Of a stretch of 6,563 nucleotides of DNA, positions 1 through 5,301 are shown one piece after another (positions within the stretch are counted from its first letter, which is position 1; each line of letters opens with the position of its first letter). The position numbers were made by a program, and so were the translations under genes. Location: positions 1 through 6,563 of the forward strand of contig JAVBOV010000078.1 in the NCBI GenBank assembly GCA_031550205.1, in the 5' to 3' direction. The notes beneath the pieces were generated by a model, which had not been told where the DNA came from, did no database searches, and worked only from the letters and a program-made list of their open reading frames with translations. Source of the DNA: JAVBOV01 sp031550205. GTDB taxonomy: Bacteria; Pseudomonadota; Alphaproteobacteria; RF32; CAG-239.

Positions 1-1
1 T

Positions 2-133
2 GTTGAAGGCTTCCAATACGCCAAAGGCACAGAAGTCAAAACCGAAACCAAACTCATAACCTGGCTCGGCAATCGCGCCGGCGCCGGCAAAATGGCCCCA
101 ACCGGCTTCCCAAAAAACAACAAGTTTCTTTAA
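2..133 (+). CDS. C-terminal end of an unrecognised protein (5' partial)
   Basis: The frame starting at base 2 is open from the window edge to a TAA at 131-133, giving the last 43 residues of a protein that begins outside the window. The tail is rich in Gly, Lys and Thr, with no hydrophobic segment; a stretch reading TWLGNRAGAGKMAPTGFPKN lies near the end. I do not recognise the family. Codon use favours GCC, GGC and ACC, as in dusB and the large coiled-coil gene, so the fragment looks native and translated. The 34-bp dispersed repeat begins inside the stop codon (base 132), so the present C-terminus may have been set or shortened by arrival of the repeat. It may once have been directly followed by the DUF6898-like gene at 786-998, which shares its codon style; this is inference. 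Confidence 0.6.
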   Translation, partial: VEGFQYAKGTEVKTETKLITWLGNRAGAGKMAPTGFPKNNKFL

Positions 134-165
134 CGTCATTGCGAGGAGCAGAGCGACGTGGCAAT
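132..165 (+). repeat. 34-bp dispersed repeat, copy 1
   Basis: This copy is identical over 34 bases to 760-793 and lies in the same orientation. The core runs from CGTCATTGCGAGGAGC to GACGTGGCAAT, with short terminal arms ATTGC (138-142) and GCAAT (161-165). This sequence type is a familiar dispersed intergenic repeat in many bacterial genomes; its accidental translation gives peptides such as RHCEEQSDVAI. It starts within the stop codon of the upstream partial gene and ends 22 bases before the CYTH start codon. With copy 2 it brackets the CYTH gene as direct repeats. Confidence 0.85.
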
Positions 166-187
166 AAAATAGAGAAAGGTACAAAAA

Positions 188-748
188 ATGATTGTTGAAA
201 TTGAGTTGAAATTTTATCCCGTGGATAAGGACGATACGCGTGGTCGCTTAAAGAAAGCTGGTTTTAAACTCTCCAATACGGAATTTATGATGGTGCGCTC
301 GGTATTCACTCCTCCTGATCCCAAAACCGGTTGGGCGCGTGTACGTGCAGAACATAACCGCACCACCATGTCAGTTAAGCGCGTCAACAGCGAAAGCATA
401 AGTGGTATGGAGGAGGCTGAACTTACAATCAATTCTTTTGATGCTGGCGTAACGTTCCTCGAGGCTGCAGGATTCAGGAAAAAGGCTTTTCAGGAGACGT
501 TGCGTGAAATATGGAAGAGAGACAACGTGGAAGCTACAATCGACACTTGGCCAGGACTTGATCCTCTTATTGAAATTGAGGGTGATTCCGAGGAACATGT
601 TATGAAGGCAGTTGCTGATCTAGGCTTTGATAAGGATAAGGCCATGTTTGGCAGCGTTGACATAGTTTATGAAAAGGTCTTCGGCGTGCCAAGACAAGAG
701 GTTTGTCTCTGGCCCGAAATCACATTCAAAAACCCACCAAAGAAATAA
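188..748 (+). CDS. CYTH-domain protein (class IV adenylate cyclase / triphosphate tunnel enzyme family)
   Basis: This 186-residue protein has the size and hallmarks of the CYTH / triphosphate tunnel metalloenzyme fold. These enzymes bind triphosphates with metal inside an eight-stranded barrel; members include class IV adenylate cyclases, thiamine triphosphatases and inorganic triphosphatases. Visible motifs are ExExK at the N-terminus (E4, E6, K8), RVR at 51-53, K64, acidic pair E76/E78, R106 followed by E107, and a late block with D119, WPGLDP at 121-126 and EIEG at 129-132. Which triphosphate it uses cannot be told from sequence. The ATG at 188 is supported by GAAAGG at 174-179, eight bases upstream. 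The C-terminal 20 residues extend past the usual core. Identical 34-bp repeats sit on both sides, and Ala codons are GCC in only about 1 of 12 cases, whereas the next gene uses mostly GCC, which suggests acquisition from elsewhere. Family assignment is firm; cyclase activity is not. Confidence 0.88.
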   Translation: MIVEIELKFYPVDKDDTRGRLKKAGFKLSNTEFMMVRSVFTPPDPKTGWARVRAEHNRTTMSVKRVNSESISGMEEAELTINSFDAGVTFLEAAGFRKKAFQETLREIWKRDNVEATIDTWPGLDPLIEIEGDSEEHVMKAVADLGFDKDKAMFGSVDIVYEKVFGVPRQEVCLWPEITFKNPPKK

Positions 749-759
749 TAAGTTTAAAA

Positions 760-793
760 AACGTCATTGCGAGGAGCAGAGCGACGTGGCAAT
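760..793 (+). repeat. 34-bp dispersed repeat, copy 2
   Basis: This is an exact direct copy of 132-165, starting 11 bases after the CYTH stop codon. Its right end is fused to the 5' end of the DUF6898-like gene: the repeat contributes a GAGGAG Shine-Dalgarno-like stretch (771-776), a GTG codon (786-788) and the first in-frame residues. Flanking bases on both sides differ from copy 1 (131 versus 759, 166 versus 794), so the identity ends sharply. Confidence 0.85.
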
Positions 794-998
794 CTCATCC
801 GAATCAAAAGAAATCCTTTTTGAATTCATCAGCATCGGCAATGCGGTCAAAGCCACCGCCATCGACCCCGACACCGGCATAGAGGCCTCAATCGTCCTCC
901 CCGCCGGCATCTCCGAACCAGACGCCCAAAAAGCCGCCCTAAAAAAGCTGGAGTATGTAATAAGCAAACACAGCAATAATCCAAAATCTAAAATCTAA
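786..998 (+). CDS. Small DUF6898-like alphaproteobacterial protein, start inside a repeat
   Basis: From GTG at 786 the frame encodes 70 residues. The core, from KEILFEFISIG through AIDPDTG to KKLEYVI, matches my recollection of a short conserved alphaproteobacterial family of unknown function (DUF6898): an N-terminal EILFEF strand, a central Gly-rich turn and a terminal helix ending LEYVL. No signal peptide or membrane helix is visible. An upstream ATG in frame at 669 overlaps the CYTH gene and would add residues encoded by the CYTH gene in another frame plus the repeat, so I reject it. GTG 786 has GAGGAG at 771-776, nine bases upstream, but both lie inside the 34-bp repeat. Either the repeat supplied a working start, or the native start was destroyed and this is a young pseudogene. 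Seven of nine Ala codons are GCC, like the main genes here. The last residues (PKSKI) fall in 7-bp tandem repeats, so the 3' end may also be altered. Confidence 0.62.
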   Translation: MAISSESKEILFEFISIGNAVKATAIDPDTGIEASIVLPAGISEPDAQKAALKKLEYVISKHSNNPKSKI

Positions 999-1010
999 AA
1001 TCCAAAATTG
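983..1010 (+). repeat. Four 7-bp tandem units (AAAATCT-like)
   Basis: Units are AAAATCT (983-989), AAAATCT (990-996), AAAATCC (997-1003) and AAAATTG (1004-1010). The stop codon of the DUF6898-like gene (996-998) lies inside the array, so unit number affects the protein's C-terminus. Short AAAATCT/C arrays of this kind are common intergenic sequence; no function is implied. Confidence 0.7.
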
Positions 1011-1011
1011 T

Positions 1012-1051
1012 CAAAATACTCTCAAGAGTATTTTGGCTTGGCTTTTTGTTT
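1012..1051 (+). terminator. Probable intrinsic terminator after the DUF6898-like gene
   Basis: A perfect 10-bp inverted repeat, CAAAATACTC (1012-1021) and GAGTATTTTG (1026-1035), surrounds a TCAA loop and lies 13 bases after the stop codon. The T-rich run (1043-1051, one G interrupting) starts seven bases after the stem rather than directly, and the stem is AT-rich, so termination may be weak. The A-rich sequence on the left could make it act in both directions. Confidence 0.5.
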
Positions 1052-1059
1052 GTGGATAA
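1051..1059 (-). other. Consensus DnaA box (single)
   Basis: TGTGGATAA on the + strand is the complement of TTATCCACA, a perfect match to the strong DnaA-binding consensus. No second box was found nearby and no origin-type genes are present. One chance match in a window this size is not rare, so this is a sequence match rather than a demonstrated site. Confidence 0.35.
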
Positions 1060-1082
1060 CTCATTGCCGCCCCCTCAAAGCC

Positions 1083-1110
1083 TTTAAATTTATAAAAAAA
1101 CCAATATAAT
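1083..1110 (+). promoter_or_regulatory. Likely sigma-70 type promoter for the large coiled-coil gene
   Basis: A perfect TATAAT -10 element lies at 1105-1110, with a 16-base spacer to TTTAAA (1083-1088), a 4-of-6 match to TTGACA. This predicts transcription starting near 1117 and a leader of about 34 bases before ATG 1151. The surrounding sequence is very AT-rich, so chance matches are possible, but placement between a terminator and a long gene is right. Confidence 0.5.
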
Positions 1111-1150
1111 TGCCACAGGGAAATATATAAAATTAGGGAATAGAACGATA

Positions 1151-4100
1151 ATGGTTAACAAGAAGGGGGAAATCCCCCATTTCATGTCTGAAAACTCATC
1201 AATCAACTACGAAGACGCCAACGCTTCATGGCTGGCCAATAACCTCCATAAGCTGATGGTTGGCGTGAGCCTTGGCTGGTTTGCCATTGTCTTCATCTAC
1301 ATCACCCAGTTTTTCGGCTGGTCCAATTTGTTTTTAATGATGCCTGATGAATTCGGCGGCTTCTTGGCCGGCATCACCCTGCCTTTGGCCGTAATCTGGA
1401 TGGTCATTGCCTACATCGACCGCGGCACCGGCTTTAAGACCGAAGCCAGACTTTTAAGAGCCTACATGAACCAAATTGTTCACCCTGAAGAGGGCGGCGC
1501 CCAAACCGCCAAAGCCATGGCCGACGGCATCCGCTCGCAGGTTGTAGAATTACAGCAAGTCACCAAGCTGGCCATTGAACAAACCGACAAAATTAAGCAG
1601 GAGTTAGGCGGCCGTGTTGAAGATTTCTCCAAACTGGTTGGCGTATTAGATAACTATTCCTCCAAAACCATTGTAGAGCTTACCGAAGGCGTCAAAACCC
1701 TCATTAAAAACTTTGAATATGCCACCACCAGAGCCGAGAGCTCTAAAGACGAGTTCAAATCTCATACCGACGAATTTTCCAAATCTGCCCACATGCTGCA
1801 AAACGACATGCGCGATTTAATAGACAGCCTGATTCCGCGCATTCAGGAAATCAAAGGCTCGTCGGCTTTGCTGCAAACCATCAACAATGAAAACAGCCTC
1901 AAAATGCTCAAAGCCAATGAAATGCTGCAAGACTTCACCGATAAAGCCAACAACAGTTTCGGGCAGGCTTCCAATGTTCTCACCTCTCAGGCCAAGCGCT
2001 TGGAAGACATTTCCGGCTCCGCCATTGAGAGTTACAAGAACATTTATCAGTCTTTGGAAGAGGGCGTTGAAAAAATAGACGCCAGCCTCAAAACTCAGGG
2101 CAAATTTGTGGCCGACCACGTTTCCATGCTTGATAAAAACTCCGAGAAGCTGGCTCAAAAACTGGCCGATCACCGAGAAAATATCAGCGTTGAGGTTGAT
2201 AAGGTAATTGCCCGCACCAACACCATGGAAGAAAACATCGCCATCAAAACCCGTGAGCTTAACAAAATTTCCGATGCGGTTTATGACAGCTTAAAACAGG
2301 TTGAAACCGGCATTGAAGAGCAAATCCACAACCTCGATAAACAAGCCGACGCCGCGTCCCGCAAGCTTAATGAGGTTATTGAAAACCTTGAAGACAAGAC
2401 TGAATTAATGTCAAAACTCTCAGACCAGTCCGCATCTAAAACCGTTGAGCTAAGCGATGTTATCTCTGCCAAGCACGATGCTCTGCAAACCATGTCCGAC
2501 GGCATCGTTAACAACCTCAAACTCATCAGCAAAGAAATCAGCGACAATGCTCAGAGTGTTAAGACTGACAGCAATGCCTCAATAGAAAACTTCAACGAAG
2601 TCAGCTCCATAATGAAGAAAAACGCCGAAAGCTTGACCGAAGCTTCAAGCATTGTTCTGGCTCAAAGCCGCACTTCCGAGGCATCACTGGCTCAGCAGCA
2701 GCGCCACATCACCAGCTCCATTACCAAAATTGAAGACCTTAAAAACGAGGTTCGCCGACAGATTGAAGAGTTTGCCCGCGTTGCCGCTTCCATTGACGAA
2801 GAAGCCGGCTCAGTGGTTGAGCGCTTAAAATCCCAAATGAACGATATCTTAAAATCTTCCGATGAAGTGGTCGGCAAGACCAAAACCCTTAATGAAAGCT
2901 TGTCTGAACAGTCTGCCGACTTCGCCGAGAGCACCGTCAAGACTCTAAGCAGAGTTGCCGAATTTGAGCATACGCTTAACACCCATTATCAAAGATTGAG
3001 CGAAACTTCCAAAAACGTTGAAGATAAAACCGTTGAAATATCCGCCCGTTTGGAAAAGCAAACCATTTTGGTAGATAAAAGCACCGATAAATCTTCGCAG
3101 ATTTTCAAAGAAATTTTGGGTTCCTTTGAAACCCAGTCCAACCTTCTAAACTCCGTTGCTGAAAACACGGTCGGTTATATCTCTGAAGTTGTTCAGGCTC
3201 TGGATGAAAAGGCCGAAACCATTAATGTTCTGTTCAAGCATCAGGAAAATGAATTTTTCAATATCTGTGAAAAATTATCCGACAACACCAACGCTATCGG
3301 CGCCAATCTTAAAAAGCAGATTACCAGCATTGAACAAGGCGCAGACCGCGTTTTTGCCCGCATGGCGCTTTTGGAGGAAGATGTGGGCAAGAGAGCGGAT
3401 GTTGTTGTGGCAAGCTCCATGAAATCCATTGAGAGTTTAAGCGAATTAAACGGCCACATTAATGCCCAAAACTCTGAAATGAGCCGCACGGTTGAAACCA
3501 TTGTCGATAAAATCCGCGGCGTTTCAGACGCCTTTAAATTAAACGTTTCCGGCTTTGAAAACACGGTCAAAGAAATCAGAGATGAAACCTCTGCCGGCGC
3601 TTTGACAATTGCCGCCAATGCGGAAAAAATTAAGGAAAACGGCAAAGCCTTAAGCCTGGATATGAAGGCCGTTTCCGAAAACATGGAAAGTCATATCAAA
3701 GATATTGATATCGCGCTGGTCAAGGCCAAATCGCAGTCTGATATCATCAAAGAAAATTTAGGCTCTCAAAAAGAGACCCTGACCGATATTGTCAATGTTG
3801 TTTCCACTCAGAGCCGTCTGGGCGAGGCATCATTGGCTCAGCAATACAAATATTTATCAGATGCCGCCACCAACATTTCCAATAAGCTGAACGAAATTAA
3901 CACCCAGTTTAAGAACAATACCGACGGCATTTTTGAAACTTCCGGCAAACTTTCATACGAGTTTGACGTGCTGGGAGACAAGCTCATTAAGGTTGGTGAA
4001 GATATCTTTAAAACTTCCAAAAACTCCATTAAGAGCGTTGAGCAGGTTAATTTGGCTTTGGGCAGCTGTGCCGAAGAACTGGATGCCACCGTCAACAAAT

Positions 4101-5119
4101 CAACCGGCAAAGTCAGAAATGTTATGGAAGATTACAATAAACACATTGCCAACTTCAATACCGTCACGGCTGAAGCCAGCACCGGAGTTGTTGAAATTAA
4201 CGACTTAATCAGCCAGCAGAGCGACAAAATGCTCACCATCTCCGAGGGCACCAAAGAACTGGTGGAATGTTTTAACACGGTTTTAAACGACACTTCCAAA
4301 GAGCTTTCCAATCGCGCCAACATGGCCTATGACAAGGTAAAAGGCCTGGGTGAAAATCTCAAAGCCTTAAGCCGCCAGTTGGAGGAGGCCACCAAATCAA
4401 GCGCCACTCATCTGGATAAATCCGGAGACAAACTGCGCGCCGCCATCACGGAAATTTCTTCCAATGCCGAGCGCATTTCCAATGAGATTCGTTCCGGCGG
4501 AGAAGTGTTCTTGAAACAGTCTGAAGTTTTGGTTGCCGCCACTGATGACACCTTGCAAAAGGTCGGCCATGTCATGCACGCCTTGAGCGAAAATGCCGCA
4601 GACTTCAATAACAAAACTCAAGACATTGTTGAAAAATCGCAAGTGTTTAATGAACTGGTTAAAAAACAGGCCAAAACCTTGGGTGAAATCTCCGCCAAAG
4701 CCGGTTCGCAGCTGCAAGATTTAGAGAAACAGTATCAGGGTGTTAAACTTGACAGCTTCTTAAAAGACGCCGGTTCCATAATCGAGAAACTGGAAACCGT
4801 TGCCGTTGATATCAGCCGCATTTTCTCTCCCAAAGACGAAGAAGATTTATGGAAAAAATATTATAACGGCGATACCTCGGTTTTCATCCGCCATCTTGCC
4901 AAAACCATGACCAAAAATCAGGTGCAGGGCATTAGGGGCGAATTTGAAAAAAACCTTGATTTCAGAAACATGGTTTCCAAATATTTATCAGAATTTGAGC
5001 AGCTGATTAAGAAAGCTCAAACCAACGAACGCTCCGGCATTTTGCTTTCCGTAATCTCCGGCGCCGACATTGGCAAGCTTTATTACATCCTCGCCAAATC
5101 CTTAGATAAATTGCACTGA
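1151..5119 (+). CDS. Giant membrane-anchored coiled-coil protein, TipN-like architecture
   Basis: This 1322-residue protein has a short hydrophilic N-terminus and two hydrophobic helices at about 36-56 and 66-88 joined by a short loop. About 1100 residues of Glu/Lys/Ser/Asn-rich helical sequence follow, almost free of Pro, Cys and Trp. The end is a distinct domain at about 1195-1322, with W1234, aromatic residues and a final GKLYY (1308-1312). The two-TM hairpin plus long coiled coil matches the layout of Caulobacter TipN, a pole and division-site marker, but I claim no sequence homology to it. The expected place is the inner membrane with the long arm in the cytoplasm; the role is probably structural or scaffolding, by inference. 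The repeat region carries a duplicated motif, QSRxxEASLAQQ, at 505-516 and 887-898. ATG 1151 has AGGGA at 1135-1139, a slightly long spacer of 11; ATG 1184 (Met12) is an alternative. Codon use (GCC, GGC, AAA) fits dusB. MCP-like receptors also have two TMs and coiled coils, but no HAMP or signalling-hairpin motif is seen. Confidence 0.85.
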   Translation: MVNKKGEIPHFMSENSSINYEDANASWLANNLHKLMVGVSLGWFAIVFIYITQFFGWSNLFLMMPDEFGGFLAGITLPLAVIWMVIAYIDRGTGFKTEARLLRAYMNQIVHPEEGGAQTAKAMADGIRSQVVELQQVTKLAIEQTDKIKQELGGRVEDFSKLVGVLDNYSSKTIVELTEGVKTLIKNFEYATTRAESSKDEFKSHTDEFSKSAHMLQNDMRDLIDSLIPRIQEIKGSSALLQTINNENSLKMLKANEMLQDFTDKANNSFGQASNVLTSQAKRLEDISGSAIESYKNIYQSLEEGVEKIDASLKTQGKFVADHVSMLDKNSEKLAQKLADHRENISVEVDKVIARTNTMEENIAIKTRELNKISDAVYDSLKQVETGIEEQIHNLDKQADAASRKLNEVIENLEDKTELMSKLSDQSASKTVELSDVISAKHDALQTMSDGIVNNLKLISKEISDNAQSVKTDSNASIENFNEVSSIMKKNAESLTEASSIVLAQSRTSEASLAQQQRHITSSITKIEDLKNEVRRQIEEFARVAASIDEEAGSVVERLKSQMNDILKSSDEVVGKTKTLNESLSEQSADFAESTVKTLSRVAEFEHTLNTHYQRLSETSKNVEDKTVEISARLEKQTILVDKSTDKSSQIFKEILGSFETQSNLLNSVAENTVGYISEVVQALDEKAETINVLFKHQENEFFNICEKLSDNTNAIGANLKKQITSIEQGADRVFARMALLEEDVGKRADVVVASSMKSIESLSELNGHINAQNSEMSRTVETIVDKIRGVSDAFKLNVSGFENTVKEIRDETSAGALTIAANAEKIKENGKALSLDMKAVSENMESHIKDIDIALVKAKSQSDIIKENLGSQKETLTDIVNVVSTQSRLGEASLAQQYKYLSDAATNISNKLNEINTQFKNNTDGIFETSGKLSYEFDVLGDKLIKVGEDIFKTSKNSIKSVEQVNLALGSCAEELDATVNKSTGKVRNVMEDYNKHIANFNTVTAEASTGVVEINDLISQQSDKMLTISEGTKELVECFNTVLNDTSKELSNRANMAYDKVKGLGENLKALSRQLEEATKSSATHLDKSGDKLRAAITEISSNAERISNEIRSGGEVFLKQSEVLVAATDDTLQKVGHVMHALSENAADFNNKTQDIVEKSQVFNELVKKQAKTLGEISAKAGSQLQDLEKQYQGVKLDSFLKDAGSIIEKLETVAVDISRIFSPKDEEDLWKKYYNGDTSVFIRHLAKTMTKNQVQGIRGEFEKNLDFRNMVSKYLSEFEQLIKKAQTNERSGILLSVISGADIGKLYYILAKSLDKLH
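1165..1178 (+). promoter_or_regulatory. GC hairpin in the first codons of the coiled-coil gene
   Basis: GGGGG (1165-1169), AAAT, CCCCC (1174-1178) forms a five-pair all-GC stem with a four-base loop, spanning codons 5-10. The G-run is also the only Shine-Dalgarno-like sequence for the second ATG at 1184. The fold could slow initiation at 1151 or mask the site for 1184. Regulation is inference; the inverted repeat itself is plain. Confidence 0.3.
2678..2697 (+). repeat. Intragenic repeat unit A (codes EASLAQQ)
   Basis: These 20 bases match 3824-3843 at 19 positions, the one difference being a synonymous third-base change in Leu. They lie in the QSRTSEASLAQQ segment (residues 505-516). Weaker protein similarity continues on both sides, so this is the conserved heart of a larger duplicated coiled-coil block 382 codons apart. 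Confidence 0.6.
3824..3843 (+). repeat. Intragenic repeat unit B (codes EASLAQQ)
   Basis: This is the partner of 2678-2697, within QSRLGEASLAQQ (residues 887-898). Upstream, I(M/I)K(K/E)N is also shared at the same offset (about 17-20 residues before the motif), which argues for a diverged duplication rather than a chance match of low-complexity helix. Confidence 0.6.
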
Positions 5120-5121
5120 TT

Positions 5122-5289
5122 ATGAATGATAACCAATATTATGTATATATCATAAGCTCACAAAGAATTGGAATGATTTATATGAAAGCATTACATAGTT
5201 GTCATTCCAGCGAAAGCTGGAATCTAGTCAAAAATATAGCAAATTTATTAACTGGATGCCAAATCAAGTTTGGCATGACAGGGCAATAA
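5122..5289 (+). pseudogene. Decayed N-terminus of a GIY-YIG nuclease (UPF0213-like), truncated by a palindromic repeat
   Basis: ATG 5122 opens three bases after the coiled-coil stop codon and runs 55 codons to TAA at 5287-5289. Residues 1-25 (MNDNQYYVYIISSQRIGMIY, then MKALH) resemble the start of small single-domain GIY-YIG nucleases, which typically read YYVYIL, a Ser/Lys/Arg turn, then G-T-L-Y-I-G-V-T. The VYI strand and the aligned IY are kept, but the YIG half reads YMK. The downstream catalytic Arg, Glu and Asn regions are absent, because from 5200 the frame is simply the translated MITE-like repeat. Intact members are about 80-100 residues. No Shine-Dalgarno precedes the ATG. I read this as a broken gene; expression as a 55-residue peptide is unlikely. 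Confidence 0.55.
5200..5280. repeat. 81-bp MITE-like element with two hairpins
   Basis: The ends are near-perfect inverted repeats: TGTCATTCCA (5200-5209) against the complement of TGGCATGACA (5271-5280), with one mismatch. Inside are two perfect hairpins: ATTCCAGC/GCTGGAAT with a GAAA tetraloop (5204-5223) and ATGCCAAA/TTTGGCAT with loop TCAAG (5256-5276). An AT-rich 32-base spacer separates them. Repeats of this form (translated as VIPAKAGI-type peptides) are widely dispersed in bacterial genomes. No transposase is present. It lies between the coiled-coil gene and dusB, and the hairpins could also act on transcript ends. Confidence 0.75.
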
Positions 5290-5301
5290 TAGGAAACACC
5301 A

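Noticed and set aside
669..785. Longer 109-residue version of the DUF6898-like gene starting at ATG 669
   Set aside because: The extra N-terminus overlaps the CYTH gene in another frame and then translates the dispersed repeat; it shows no family-like sequence.
132..793. CRISPR array from the two 34-bp repeats
   Set aside because: The copies are 594 bases apart with a gene between them; there are no regularly spaced units or cas genes.
132..793. Insertion sequence or transposon with the 34-bp repeats as ends
   Set aside because: The repeats are direct, no transposase is present, and no target-site duplication is visible next to them.
1051..1110. Replication origin based on the DnaA box and AT-rich stretch
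   Set aside because: There is only one box, no cluster, and none of the genes usually found at origins.
1817..4717. Several minus-strand and alternative-frame open frames inside the coiled-coil gene
   Set aside because: They mirror the codon bias of the 1322-residue gene, lack ribosome sites and show no recognisable domains.
1151..5119. Methyl-accepting chemotaxis receptor
   Set aside because: The TM helices are only about ten residues apart with no sensor domain, and no HAMP or conserved signalling hairpin is seen.
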